Source: Anisodus tanguticus
Taxonomy: Eukaryota; Streptophyta; Magnoliopsida; Solanales; Solanaceae
Assembly (NCBI GenBank): GCA_034509755.1
Contig: CM067549.1
Span: forward strand, 45,126,052-45,190,051
Direction: 5' to 3'
DNA: 64,000 nt
This document shows positions 1 to 12,206 of this stretch, piece after piece. Under the pieces are notes generated by a model that made no database searches, was not told the origin of the DNA, and worked only from the letters and a program-made list of their open reading frames with translations. The translations under genes and the position numbers were made by a program. Numbering within the stretch: position 1 is the stretch's first letter; every line of letters begins with the position of its first letter.

Positions 1-1006
1 AACTTTTCCATATTTGCAATCCAACTCCAAGTTGGATTTGGAAACTTTAAAACCAACACTAATTTTGAAATAGAGTGAAATTTTTTCAGAAAAAAAAGCT
101 AATAATATTCATGAAAAATTAGTATGTGCATTTTGCATGAGATTATGGATGAACAATGAGCAGCACATACGTATCAGCTAAATAAGGTTATCATTTAAGA
201 ATATGAAAAAGAAATATAAAAACAATATTGTCAAACATGGACACATCATCGCAAAATACTTCGGAGATTCAAAATCACAGTGACCAATCACATATAAAAC
301 AAACATGAATATCTAAAGTGTAACTCAAATGAGAGTATTTTGCTAAATTGGAGCTTAGCATTTCAAAGCGATCCCGACTAAAGATTCGTTCTACAGATGT
401 TGAAAATATTGATGTGACATGTTGTAACAAGGGCCAGAACTAAAGTGAGCAAGATATTTTGTTATCACCATGCAATGACTACTTTTTTTTAATCTGAAGC
501 GACAAGTTGAGGATCTTATTGGTTACAAGTATTTATTAGTGTGCAGTAAATATTGTTAATCAATAAGATCCTCAACTTGTAAGTTGTAACTCCAGATAAG
601 TGAAAGGAAGAATAGCGCTTAAGCACTATCAATTGCCTGCCGAAATAGATTAATACTTACCTTTTGACATAGACAGGAGTTCAAGTTGCAATTCAACTTT
701 GTGTTGCAATGATCAGATAGTGGGCCAATGAGTCCGTAACAGCACCCATTTCATCTCTTAAAGATGAATGGAAGAACTAAGCAATATAAAGAAAACTATG
801 ATTACTAATAATAAGATTACTTAAGGAGCATGGAGATAGAAGCAGTAAACTGATTACTGCAGCTACTTCGGAAGAAAATAGTAATAAATTAGCATTAGAA
901 TAGAAACATCAATGCAAGTGCCCGAGTCTCTACACCATTCTTGACTACAGCATACAGAAGAGAAAAATTATAGCTACAACTACAACAAAAGAAGTGCCTT
1001 ACTTCG
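1..1006. other. Intergenic DNA downstream of the DnaJ-like gene
   Basis: AT-rich DNA lying 3' of the minus-strand DnaJ-like gene. Its right-hand part probably includes that gene's 3' UTR. No coding region is convincing. The one distinct structure is a perfect hairpin at 502-580, listed separately. Confidence 0.6.
502..580. repeat. Perfect 20-bp inverted repeat (hairpin)
   Basis: The arm ACAAGTTGAGGATCTTATTG (502-521) is followed after a 39-nt loop by its exact reverse complement (561-580). Pairing may extend a few bases into the loop (GGTTA against TTAAT). It could be a foldback MITE remnant or a small-RNA precursor; the sequence does not decide. Confidence 0.85.
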
Positions 1007-3746
1007 CTAGGAAGCCTCTACCTTATCACCATCCACAGCATTGAGTATAGGAAGACTGCTAAGGAATTCATCAAGACCTTCAAAAAACCCAATTACTTCA
1101 ACAGTATCATCCTCTCCCTCTCCTGCTTCATTTTCTCGGCCCATCTGAATTATAGGCTCTTCAACCTCATTACTGAACTCCACATTCAAATCCAAATTCC
1201 CAAAGTGTTTTGCAACTCTCCCAGGTTGCCTTCTATTCTTACTTGTGACACCTCTGTTACTTGATTCAACATGGGAGATTTCTACACCACCTTGAGTTGC
1301 TAAACCATCTTGCAAATTGACATCATTATTCCCTTCAACAGTTTTTGCCTTATCAGCTTGCTGTTTCTTGGCATTTTTACTTGGGGTTCCAGTCCTTGCA
1401 CTCTTTCGCTTCCCATTCTTTGCTTTCCTCCTCTCCTTATTACGACTCCAATCCTCACCTGAGTCTGATACCTCAACAAACACATCATCATCAACATATA
1501 TTCTTGGAGCAAAATGCTTTCGTCCACCCCCACTTATCGAACCACCAGCATTATGCGAACTGCCAAGATTATTCGCATTACTCTGTCCTCCAACAGCATG
1601 ACTGTTTACATTACTCCCTCCATCCCCACCAAATCGCGGACAAGTAAACATGGGCGAAAATGGAGACCAGCTCGAATCGTTACCTATATTTCTGTCAAAA
1701 TCCTCCAAAGACAATCCAAAAGGCATAAATCCCCAACAACAAAAATTAATTTCTTTTCCATCAATAATTGGAGGCGGCGACGCAATTTTTACAGCTTGAA
1801 AAGCTTTCTTACAATTTTGACACCTCAAAGTACAATCAGTATAATCCAAAGAGTACTCATACATAATATAACAATAAGGACATGCTGTCCAGAAACTGGG
1901 TATCCTCTTATCTGATGCATCTACATTCCCTTCTTTCTCCTTCACATTATCACTAGTACTTGCAGACTTATTTGCATTGTTCTCCACCACATTATTCGCA
2001 TTTCTCTCCGTCTCGGGGGGGTGTTGATTCCCATGCTGCTCTGCAGAAACAACCACCGGTGGTTCTCGCCCTTGTGTTGAGCTCAACCCGATACCAAATG
2101 GTGGGTTTGGGTTTTCTCTATATAAGCTTCTTACAGAGGTTACCGGCTGTGGTTGGTTCAAACTCAAGAATGTCGCAGGTTGTTCATCTGTGTTCGAAAA
2201 TGAAATAGAAGTAGTCACAGGTTGTTGTGTCTGTTGTTGTCTCATAAATGTTGCAGGTTGTTGTTGCGGTTGTGGTTGCTGCTCAATGTCCGAGCTTGCT
2301 ACAGAGGTCACAGTTTCTTGTTCACGAGTCAGAAATGCCCCTGGCATAGAAATTCCAGCTTGTGGGTCTCTACTAAAGCTTACTCCAGCAGTATGTGACC
2401 CTTGATTATCCCCTACCAATAGAGGTGAGCAAATTAAGTAAAATAGCATCCACTGACCACTTTTTAATCTTATCTTTGAAAAATAATCATTGTCGTGCGC
2501 GTTTCAAATTCCACATGTCCTAGAATTTCACTTGTGGAATTTAAAACGCCATGACAATGGCTATCTCTCAATTGCATGAACTGAAAAGTGGTTATTTGTA
2601 AATTTTATTCTCAAATTTATTATAGAGGAAAATAATGTCTGCCTATTCCAGATTAATGTAATAAAAGAGCACAAGAACAATAGTACAATTCACAGATCTA
2701 TAGTGAATATATATCCAGAAAATGTTTTCCAATTTTCTCATATTCGGTTGGTCAAAATTTTTGAAAAACATTTTCTTTGGAAAAATGACTTCCCTAGTGG
2801 GAGTAGGGAAAACAAGTCTCATGAATGGCATTCCATATGTCCTCCCCACTGTCGAACTTACCCCCACCCACCCCAACTACCACCTGGAGCGCACCTAATA
2901 TTCACCCCACCTCTGAATTTTCTTTTTCATAGGAGTATATTTAATTTTACTTTTACAAAGATATTATAAAAAGTGGGAAATTTATCTTACACCCACCGGA
3001 TGGGGGTGGGAAGTGGGGTTGGGTGGGTATTTCCGAAAAATGTTTTCCACTAACCAACAAGCATAGTCACTTATTAGTTATTTCTAAGGATAAAAACACA
3101 TTTTCCCGGAAAACATTTTTCATGGGAAAAAATCTCCTCCATGCCGAACACACCCCCAGTTTTCTAGTGTTTATTTAAGATGCTTTAAATAAAGCTCGTA
3201 CACAAAATGCTCACCTTGACCTTGACTAGGCATATTCACAAACACTTGGTGTGCATTCGAACTAGGATAAACATTATGTTGCACAAAATTCACTGGTGAA
3301 AGGTTAAGAAAAAACCCTAATTCCTTATCATACATACTTTTCCTCAAAGGATTTGAAAGCACTGAAAACGCATCAACTATTAAACGAAACGCCTGATCAG
3401 CAAAGAGAAAATGATTATTTTGAGGATTTAATAAAAGATTAAATCGGCGATATTGTTCGGCAATCAAATCGGAATTTAGGGTTTGATTATTAGGGATTTG
3501 AAGGATAGAATAGTAATCATAATGGTGATTGTTAATACGTTTATCGCCGGCGATTAAAGTATCGACAATGCCGAGGATTTGATCGGTAGCGGGTGATAAT
3601 GTTGGGTCGGATTCACGAGCACGGGTTGCGAATGATTTGGATCCGATTAGGTCACGATTTGTTAAGAGTTTTTCGGCGATTGAGAGCCAACGTAATGCTT
3701 CGGGTCGGGTTGTTGGTGGGTTGTTGATGAAGAAAGGATGCTCCAT
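1007..3746 (-). CDS. DnaJ-like (J-domain) protein with C4 zinc ribbon, two exons, 645 aa
   Basis: Exon 1 is 3746-3215 and exon 2 is 2412-1007. The intron (3214-2413) has donor AAG/GTGAGC and acceptor GTAG/GGG, and the join keeps frame. I chose the ATG at 3746 because protein similarity begins there; an upstream in-frame ATG at 3941 would add about 65 unrelated residues. Residues 76-140 form a J-like domain (YDYYSILQI to SMYDKEL), but the HPD triad that stimulates Hsp70 is replaced by NPQ at 107-109, so classical co-chaperone activity is doubtful. After a Gln-rich stretch comes a zinc ribbon with CPYC (355-358) and CQNC (375-378), as in plant DnaJ proteins of the DUF3444-associated group. A basic, Lys-rich segment and an acidic C-terminus suggest a nuclear protein (inference). 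It is next to, but independent of, the ethylene receptor gene. Confidence 0.85.
2489..2558. repeat. 70-bp imperfect hairpin in the DnaJ-like intron
   Basis: Left arm (ATTGTC...CCACA) and right arm (TGTGG...GACAAT) pair over about 26 bp with a few mismatches around a loop of roughly 17 nt. It lies near the 3' splice site of the intron. It is probably a small foldback element. Confidence 0.7.
2720..3165. repeat. Probable MITE-like insertion in the DnaJ-like intron
   Basis: Both ends carry mirrored copies of GGAAAACATTTT-type motifs: AATGTTTTCCAATTTTC near 2720 and GGAAAACATTTTTCATGG near 3109. The centre is C-rich, then G-rich (CCACCCACCCC and GGGGTTGGGTGG). The structure suggests an old non-autonomous DNA element that inflated the intron. 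Ends and target duplication are not clear. Confidence 0.4.
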
Positions 3747-4377
3747 TTTTAGGGTTTTAGGACGGAAATGGGGAGTGAGAGTGAAGGAGTGTGTATTTGT
3801 GAAATGGACATAAAGTTCACGTGTTGTTTGCAGATTATGAGGATTTTTTTTTTCAGCCTGTGTTGATATTCTCGTTGGAGCGGGATTATATCCGATTCGT
3901 GTCACATATAGCTCATTTTTTGAGAAAACGTTCTTTATCAATGATTTTTTATATTTAAAACTCGAATCTAAGATTTTTAATTAAAATCTGCATCACATCC
4001 TTTGCTGATGAGGATCCAATATTGTAAATTTGCAATCAATTCACTTGTAAATTGTACTAATAGTTTACTTTTTTATATTTATTTATTTAAAATTTATGAT
4101 GTTGGAGTAAAAGTAGAGATGTGTTTGATTATATTTTTCGTAAAAGAGAAAATACAATATTTTATATGAAATTTATAAAGATGAAGTTGAAAAATAAATT
4201 TGGAGCACTATTCCAAATTTGAAGTGGAGAAAAGGGACGTCACAATTGAAATTTTAAATCAAAAGACATTTTGATGTTTTCTTTTAATTTTTCACTTTCA
4301 TATTAAAAAAGTAATAAAATAAGAGGTGTTAAGCTTTTTATAATCATCATGACTTCGAGTTATTTTCTGCAGGACCT
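3747..4377. other. Upstream region of the DnaJ-like gene
   Basis: Contains the 5' leader and presumed promoter of the minus-strand DnaJ-like gene, then AT-rich DNA. I see no reliable TATA box and no gene. Confidence 0.5.
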
Positions 4378-4665
4378 TCCTACAGTGTCATCACCACTGC
4401 AATAGTAGAGTTTAACCATCGTAAGCCGTTGTTCCCATTTCCTCGCTGACCCATCAAGCAAAAGGTACGTTGTTAGAGTGAGTGCGCTTTACATAAAGTA
4501 AAGGCTCTAAGCTCCGCTCCTTCGACTGATTGTTCACATCGGATCTCAAGTCCTTTGTATAAGTTATGATCCATCCAAGGAATGAGCTTCCCCATAGTCA
4601 AATCTCGTGGACTACAAGGAAAATATAGAATCTCGCCCGGCAACAGCAGCTGATTCAATAGCAGA
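4378..4665 (-). pseudogene. Mitochondrial-type large-subunit rRNA fragment (NUMT)
   Basis: Read on the minus strand, 4490-4395 contains CGTACCTTTTGCTTGATGGG followed by TCAGCGAGGAAATGGGAACA. This is the conserved domain II segment of bacterial-type 23S rRNA in the form I recall for plant mitochondrial rrn26. Upstream on the same strand lies AGTCGAAGGAGCGGAGCTTAG, consistent with the same gene. The fragment has changes from the form I remember (AACAACG for AACGGCG, TACGATGG for TAAGCC), so it is a decayed nuclear copy. The core 4395-4500 is the firm part; the left and right limits are estimates. A short ORF on this strand (4473-4658) is a by-product. Confidence 0.7.
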
Positions 4666-5778
4666 TTGCTTTGGTCTTCAGTCAGCTCTACTAGATGCAG
4701 TTGATGGATTGGCGTAGTTCCTCTACTCCTAAAACATCCAAATATTAAACCATGGACAAAAAAAGACGTGAGAGAAAAGCTTACTAATGAGGCCCCATTT
4801 TTTTTATAAAAGGGGACACATAAAAAATTATTCCGGAAAAAAGTGGATAATTTTCATAGTGAAACTGTAGTCTTCTATTTTTCTTTATTCTGACTACCTC
4901 CTTTTTCGATATCTATACTTCTAAATCCAACTAAAGAACAATATACCAAGGATTACATAAGCAACATGGACTTATGCAATCAGTTTCACTATGACACGAT
5001 CAGCAACCTGCTATACTAGCTAATTGTCTGTACTTTTTATATGTAATTCTATATTATGTATTGGTCATTATCAATCAGAACTTCTAAAAGCATTAGTAAA
5101 AAGGTAATTAAGTTTGAAACCTAAAATAAACAAACTACCAGGAGAAAACACTCAAGCATAACACTGCCACATGGATTAAATGAGACCACAAGAGATCATC
5201 TGGGTAGCAAGTAACAGCTTGCAAGGGTTACAAGTCCCTCTTCAAATCAGTAACATTTTTCCTTCTTGTTTCTTGGAAAAAATATATCTATATCTAAATA
5301 CAAAGAAAAAGTTAGCATCCAAGCATGTGGCCTATTGAGCCAAAGAAGTGAGTTCTTTCCGTTTGTCTAGCTCTTGATAGGCAAAGTTACACAATATACG
5401 TGTTTGATGGAGGAGGTAATAGGCACTCCGTGGACTAAGTTACACAATAAGCACACGCTGGCCCGAACACCATCGTTACGGAAAAAGCATTAGTAAAAGT
5501 TTATGATTGTAACCAAGAACTATCAGCCTGCAAGGATTAGAAGTCCTCTTCAAATCAGCAACATCCTTCCTGTTTCTTGGGGAAAAAATGATGGAACCCA
5601 TACCAGTATCTTGACATATTTCTCACTTCAACATAAGCCAAGAGAACTGAATTGCAAGCAGACCTATATAGTTACATAATGGAAACTGGCAGTAGCTACA
5701 TGGTTAGGAAGAAGCTGATTTAATCTAACAAAGACGTAATGCTATTATCTCTATAGGGTATGATTTCGAATATTAGTA
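4666..5778. other. 3' flank of the ethylene receptor gene, with a partial duplication
   Basis: Holds the presumed 3' UTR of the receptor and AT-rich DNA. A segment of about 75 bp (GCTTGCAAGGGTTACAAGTC to TTCTTGG) at 5216-5278 recurs at 5525-5583, and a smaller motif (GCATTAGTAAAA) is at both 5091 and 5488. This indicates a local duplication, with a SINE fragment between the copies. Confidence 0.6.
5405..5480 (+). mobile_element. SolS-type SINE fragment
   Basis: The string GGAGGTAATAGGCACTCCGTGG followed by GCACACGCTGGCCCGAACACCA-like sequence matches, from memory, the 3' body of a common Solanaceae SINE (GGTACCCCGTGG ... GCAAGCTGGCCCGGACACC). The tRNA-like head is missing, so the copy is 5'-truncated. 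Confidence 0.55.
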
Positions 5779-8700
5779 CTACACCTCACAAGCCCCCTCA
5801 CCACCACCGCCACCGCCCCTTTGAAGGAGTCTTTGAAGTTCAACAGCCAAGCCTTGTAGGAGAACAGGTTTTCTTATTAGACCATTCATTCCCACCTGTA
5901 GGCATCTCTCCCATACTTCCTCTGAACTAGCAGTCAAGGCTATGATCAATGGCCAACTACAGCTGTGAAACTTCCGTACCCTCAATGCAACTTCAAATCC
6001 ATCCATTTCTGGCATTTGAAGATCCAAGATGACAACTTGAAAGGTTGTTAACGAAGGGCCTAGAGCACTCAGGCATTGAAAACCGGTTGAAACAGCAGTT
6101 ACTTGGCAACCTAGTTTTTCAAGCAGCTTTCTGGTTACCAGTCTATTTACATCATCATCATCAGCGACAAGTACATGAAGGCCTCTGAACATTGTTCTGG
6201 AAATCGGTTGCTCCAAAGGATTCCTGTATTCAAACATACGTTTCCTAAAAGATGACTGCTTTTGAAATCTCAGGATGAGTGTCATCCCTTGCGCATGGCC
6301 CTGGGCATTCGAGGACATCCATATATTTCCCTGTATCATCTGAAGATTTATGCAAAAAAAGAAATTACAGGTCAGAGTAAGCAATATGGTAACCGGGAAG
6401 CAACTTACCACTTCAAATGGCAGAGGTAAGGAAACTACAGAAGAAAATAACTCCTAGTTTGGATTATCTATTAAGCATCATCTAAAAGCTTTATGCAAAA
6501 AAACAATCAAGAGATTCATGCTAAAGGAGAAAATGACGGGGGCCATGTTCACACTAGTTTCAGCCACGGTAAGGGGTAGTTAAATAAACAAAAGCACACA
6601 TTACAATGACATTCACAATTTTACATTGAAAAACATGGATGTTATAATTTCAAAATCACATGATGTGTAGTCAAACCGGCAGAAAAAAACATCTTGGAAC
6701 AATCGACTGATTCCAATTTGTTTACAAGTTCTTGCCTTGACAGAGCATGAAGTTATACTGAAAGAACTTCCTTGATTTTACACACTTCTTATGAAGGTTC
6801 ATTCAGTGAAGGTGAATACAACTTAAATCCCAAACAGTAATTGGATAAGAATAAGAAGGTAAAGGACAGCATGTAACCATGCTATCTGCAAAAGCCCAAG
6901 CTGAAAGGAGTACCAATTGCATTGGAAGTTCTATGATACAGAGGCAGTGAAGGTATATACATGAAACACATGAGTAATGTATCATGTGAGTATCTAGAAG
7001 TAGCATCACACCAATTCATTATCAAAGGCTACTATTTTCTCACATTAAACCTAGACATAGAAAAATTGAGTGCTCAGAAGCTCTACCAGCGAATTTTCTT
7101 CTTCAACTTTCCTATTTAGCTGATTTAGCATATACATACAAGTACAGGTTTCCACACTATCTCACCCATTAAGGCTCTAAACAGGTACACCATTTGCTCA
7201 AGGCATATGCTGGAGTTCTTATAAGTTCTGCCAATATTATTTTCAAAAGAAGAAATCCTGAACTTTTCCTGCTCACTTTGGACTTAGTTTAAGAGATACG
7301 AGGTCACGGCCACAAACCAGCAAAGACTTAACCCCCTTGAGCTCAAATAAATTGAAACCAACATCTTTATCTGCATCCTTACGAACATATCTTTTATTCT
7401 CATATATAGCCACACCCCACCCCTTTCTTCCCCTCCCTCTCACACACACATCCAGTGCATGCAGATGTTAGCAGTTACATATCTATCCAGGTGATTCTTC
7501 GAATGAAGATTCTTGTGTATAGTTTTACATTAGGAACTAAAGTGAAGCTATCTAACACGTTATCCATTCAAGAAAACTCAGTCTCAGCTAACTTACATGA
7601 TCTATTTTTAGTAATCAGTCTCTTCACAGATTTCAGATCTCTCCCTGCTTCAATTTTATTCAGAGGTAAAACAGAGTACTAAAGAAACTTCAAAGAATTT
7701 CAGACACTCAAGTCATGAGGCTTCCAATTGCATACACTTTCATACTCCAAAACGCTTCCACTGGAACATAAGCACAAAGAGGTCGAATGCCAGCATAATA
7801 TGAACATATGGAAGATTTGGCAGTTAATATGTACATTTGAGGAAATCGGACAGACATCACTCCAGCATATCTCATCTAGAAACTTCTTTACCTAATGTTT
7901 TACAGATGAACAGTGATTAAAGAACCATCTTCTACACAAGAAAAGAAGTCAACAAGCTGCATCTTATTCTCTGAGATATTTCAGCTAAGCAGTGGTCAAT
8001 AAGGAAAAAGGGAAGTTACCTTGTCATTAAATTCATTCTGTCGAATAGTTTAGCAGAAAAATTTACAGTTGGAAGCCCCTTGTATTCCATCCATATATTT
8101 CATTAAGTCGAGTTGCTCTTCTTTTTTCTTTCTTTTTGGGAGGTGGAGCGGGATATTACTGGGTTGGTAATCTTACCAGCTATGTTGCTGGGACTCTCCA
8201 AAAGCATTGTCCCACCTGTATTGGGTCCTCCAAAAATGCAGTACTTTGGAGGATTCAAACATACCCGTTGGCATTTTTGAATAGCCCGAGCAACATAGTT
8301 TACCAGTAACCCGAACCTCAAGGGAAACCTCAAGGGAAGAGTAAGACCAATCCTTCACATTCAACCCAAATTCTTTTGACACTATGTGCCATTTGTTGCC
8401 GTCCTTGGGATGAGTTTTGTCCAAAAACATGCAACTCCTCTGGCCATTTTAGGTTATGATTTTCCATTTTAGGAAGTTTCAAATTTGGCACACTTCTATG
8501 AATCTTCACAACTTATGCACCATTTACAAGTCTCAAATTTCTTAAACAGTCTAAGATTAGACTATGATGTGTATTCTCCACGTCAGACTACTTCCACACG
8601 AACTCACTTTACTATTTTCCTTTGCCACTAAAAATATAGCACACAACTCAGACTTAACCCTAAATCTCCAAGTAAAGTCATATCATAGTCAATACCTACA

Positions 8701-10628
8701 GGCAGACCTACAAACCAGCATGTATGAATATCACTACAAGCCATGAACATTACTTCGTATACATGATCAAGAGCTTTAATCATCTATAGATATGTGTTAG
8801 CAAGATAAACCAATTTGAATGACAACTTAATGACAAAACCAATCAGGAAAATAACATTACGCATTCTAACCTGGACAAGCTTTTTGCACATGCTGAAACT
8901 CAAGCCCTCCGTTACTTCCTTGCTATTATGCCTTCTTCCACCAAAGTGAATGGTGGAGATTGAGCTATCTGATTGAGAGCCTTCAAGACTAACCTCAATT
9001 TCAAATTTTATGCTCACATATTCGTCTGTCGTGCTTGGTCTTCTTGTTCCCCAAACTTTTTCATTCCCACCATCAGCTCCAGTCTCTAGAACCACTCTAA
9101 ATATAACAGAGCCCTTCCCAATGCTGACATTTAATAAATGCCCTACCATATGTAACAAAACCTGAAATGTTCTCTTTTCGTCACCCATCACCTGATTAGG
9201 CAAAGAAGTAGGAACATCTGTAGAAAATCCGAAGCCCTTATAGACACACAAACACTTAACAAGACAAGAAGCCTCCCTGACCAGCAAATGCAACTGAAAG
9301 GGCCTCATTTCTACTGGAAACCTTCCATCGTCTTTAGCAGATATCTCCATCGCATCATTTATTAACGTTGATAGTACAGTACTTGTTTTCACCATTGTGT
9401 CAACAATAATCTTCTGGTCAGAGCTTGCTTTCTCATCTTGAAATATGGATAGCAAACCCAAAATTGAGTGCATAGGCCGCCTCATTCCATTATTCATTAC
9501 CTTCTGAAACGAAGTCCTTGCTTGGCTTGCCTTCATAGCATTCTCCTTAGCCTGCTGCAGCACACGATTTCTCATTTCTAGTTTCTCTCTCATTGTCTGA
9601 GACTCTTCAAGAACAGTAGCATGGGATAAAGCCACAGCCACCTGATCAGCAACTACTTCTACTATCTCCATCTCATTATAGCTCCAGACTCTATCATCAG
9701 CACTCGAAAGAACCAAAACTAAAACAGCATAACGAGTGTCGACCAACTCCGGAGTCCCACCTTTGAAGTCCGAGACACGAAGCAATGGCATCCGAATTGC
9801 AGCAACAGCACATGGTTCACCAGATCCTCCTCCACTGCTCGAAGCTGCAAGAACCGAATCTTGCCTCAAAATCCTTACCCCCTTGTTCTTCGTTATCTCT
9901 AACACATCCGGATCATTAATCGGGAGCAAACGACGAGATTCCGCTGCAGAACTGGGACTTAACTCATGTGTTAAGTGCATCTGTGACCTACTTTCATTCG
10001 GCATCCAAACTGCACAATTCTGCAGCTTCAAGGTTTTTGAAAGTTCAACTAGAGTAGTGTATAATATCGTGTGTTTATCAAGTGACTTCCTAATTTCTTG
10101 CGTCAACATACGGACGTGCATGCTCGCCTCCGTTTGTTTCTTCATCATACCAACCTCTTGATCTAACTCCAAAACATTTTGTGCCAAGAAAAGTTCTCTG
10201 ACCTTTATCTTTAGGAGAAGAGGGATCAAAGTCAAAAGGGTGATTGCAGTTGCACAAGAGACAAGAGCAGTAAGGATTTTCGCAACCGTTAAGGACAATA
10301 TCAATTGGAAAGAAGGATGAGGATTGTAAGTCCATCCATTGAGCAGATGTGTCAATCCACAAAGCACTATAAAAGCAATGAACTGAACCAGAACCCATTT
10401 GAAAGGAAGATTGGAGCAACTAATGAAGTAAAGCAACTCAAGAGGGATAGAAAAGTAAGCAACAGCAATAAAGAAGTCACTCACTTTTTGGCACTCTAAA
10501 ATGGTATTTATACTCCAATAACCATCTTCATCACAGCAATTGAAGAATTCACTATCATTAGCTGAAACAGATATAATAACCAAAGACATCAATAGTCCCA
10601 AAAACAACAACCTTAACATGGCCAACAT
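5779..10628 (-). CDS. ETR5: Ethylene receptor, subfamily II (ETR5-like), two exons, 772 aa
   Basis: Exon 1 is 10628-8871 and exon 2 is 6339-5779, joined in phase 0 (CCAG/GTTAG donor, CTTCAG/ATG acceptor). The protein senses ethylene at the ER membrane and represses signalling through CTR1 when unliganded (known for the family). Residues 1-22 are the extra N-terminal hydrophobic segment of subfamily II, followed by a Cys pair (31-32). Three membrane helices (about 50-138) keep the ligand-site Asp51 and the copper residues Cys90 and His94 (CGLTH). A GAF domain spans about 180-345. In the histidine-kinase-like domain the phospho-His is Asn380, so it is not a His autokinase. The receiver (about 640-760) keeps the acidic cluster at 646-649, phospho-Asp692, Thr722 and Lys743. 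The C-terminus is Gly-rich. The gene looks intact. From memory it is very close to tomato ETR5; ETR4 is the alternative. Confidence 0.93.
8180..8299. mobile_element. Foldback MITE in the ethylene receptor intron
   Basis: The element begins CTATGTTGCTGGG and ends CCCGAGCAACATAG, and it folds almost end to end around CTCCAAA...TTTGGAG. It is flanked by the direct repeat TTACCAG (8173-8179 and 8300-8306), a likely 7-bp target duplication. This hairpin family is common in Solanaceae genomes (recalled, not searched). Confidence 0.8.
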
Positions 10629-11600
10629 TTTATTCCCCCTTTCAGTCCACCCACTAGACAAAACTTGAATATCTGGAAATATCAAGAATGAGATCTCATT
10701 GGCTCTAAGCTGCCTCTACTACTATGTATTCTCAGATAACATAAGCCAACAATAAAAAAATAATAAAAATGATCTGTCACATGTCTAGATCTAACCTACA
10801 TACATGCCTAAAGATCTAACATACCCTTTGACCCAAGTCCCCAAATTTTCAATTAAACTAAATTCATCAAACTATTCTTCCCCCAATAAGGGCTTCCCTA
10901 GATTTTCTTCTGTACACTAAGCAAAATAAAACCAAAAAATACAACAGAAAAACTAGTAAAAGAACATCAAAGTTCTTATCTTTAGAAAAAAGGGTGACCT
11001 TAAACAAATCAGGATGATCTTGGAGAGACAAACACCTTCCTGTGGAGATTTAATCTCCACAGGAAATTCTTGATATCACAAAAAGTTACTGTTTTTTTTC
11101 AAGAATCTTCAAATTTTCCTCAATATAAGAAGACCCAAAAATGAATCTTAAAAAAAAACCTTAAATTGCAAAGAGATATGAAGTAGGAAGGTGTAAGGTA
11201 GGTAACTTTATGTCAAAATAATACCAACAAAACCAAAAAAAAAAAAAAAAGACACAACCCCTCTTGCCAAAATCCCACCTCTTCAAATGGGAGACCCCAA
11301 AAACACTTGTCAAACCTCAAGTTATTACAAAACACACAAAAAAAATCAAGAAAACACAAAAAAAAATTGACCCAATTAATACTATTTTTTAGTGAGTAAA
11401 CAGAGGTAACACTAAAACCCCATTATTATTCTTTGACTCAATGTGTTGAAGAATAAAGAAAGACACCACCTCTAATTTGCACCTTTACATTGAGGGGGAA
11501 ATTAGTTTACTCGTTTTGAAAGAAAAAGGACGATCAAGATATCAAGAAAAGAGGAAAACTCCAATAAATTTCTTTTCTATTTTAATCTTTATATTAATTT
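10629..11600 (-). promoter_or_regulatory. 5' leader and promoter region of the ethylene receptor gene
   Basis: A TATAAAG box on the minus strand (11593-11587) could place transcription start near 11555, giving a leader of about 900 nt. A pyrimidine-rich run ending ATTTCCAG near 10674 looks like a splice acceptor, so a 5'-UTR intron is likely, with possible donors near 11000 (AAG/GTCACC) or 11037 (AAG/GTGTTT). The +1 site and intron ends are inferred. Confidence 0.45.
11039..11063. promoter_or_regulatory. Perfect 12-bp palindrome in the receptor leader
   Basis: CCTGTGGAGATT-T-AATCTCCACAGG has arms pairing exactly around one base. In the minus-strand transcript it would lie in the 5' leader, before the proposed splice donor. 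It could be an RNA hairpin or a dimeric protein site. Confidence 0.6.
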
Positions 11601-11929
11601 AAAATCGTTTTATGGGTCCCATTAAACATACATGAAGAGAACCTAGACGTTCTCAATCCATGTCACTTTCTGTCAATCACAACTAGGCTCTAAAATAGTA
11701 CTACTAGTAACTCTAAAGTGCTTTTTGCAACATTTTTTATAGTGTAAAGTTTTTTTTTCTTCTGAAATTATCTCCTGCTACTCGGGTGTACAGATAAATT
11801 AAAAAGAAAAGATCACGAATGTCTCTTGGGGGCAAATTATTTATCAATTGTACGTTCTTTAGAGTACTTTATCTATTTTATTTAGCTGCATTAGTTACTG
11901 TTTCTTTTTTCATAATATTTTATGGTTTA

Positions 11930-12146
11930 TTTATTTTTGTTATTTTTATACTATTTTAAATTTTTTATTCGGGTCCGACCGTTTCTCTTGCTTTACTTGT
12001 GATTTTGCTTATCTTGAGTCGAGGGTTTTTCGGAAACAATATCTCTATTTATCAAGGTAGAGGTAAGGTCTGCATACATTCTACCCTCTCCAAACCCTAC
12101 GTTGTGGGACTTCACCGGGTATGTTGTTGTTGTTGTTGTTGTTGTT
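11930..12146 (+). mobile_element. TS-type SINE
   Basis: Contains the diagnostic body GAGGTAAGGTCTGCATACAT followed by TCTACCCTCTCC, then GTGGGACTTCACCGGGTATG, and ends in (TTG)n. This is the tobacco TS SINE family, 3' end to the right. The left end is diverged. Confidence 0.8.
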
Positions 12147-12206
12147 TTCATAAATATTAAAATTATTTATCTAAAATGATCTCAAAATTATGATACTAAT
12201 ATAGTA

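Noticed and set aside
4473..4658. 61-codon minus-strand ORF
   Set aside because: Lies within or next to the mitochondrial-type rRNA fragment and has no protein domain.
9736..10499. Plus-strand ORFs of 64-141 codons over the ethylene receptor exon
   Set aside because: They are antisense to a clear, conserved coding exon and have no domain.
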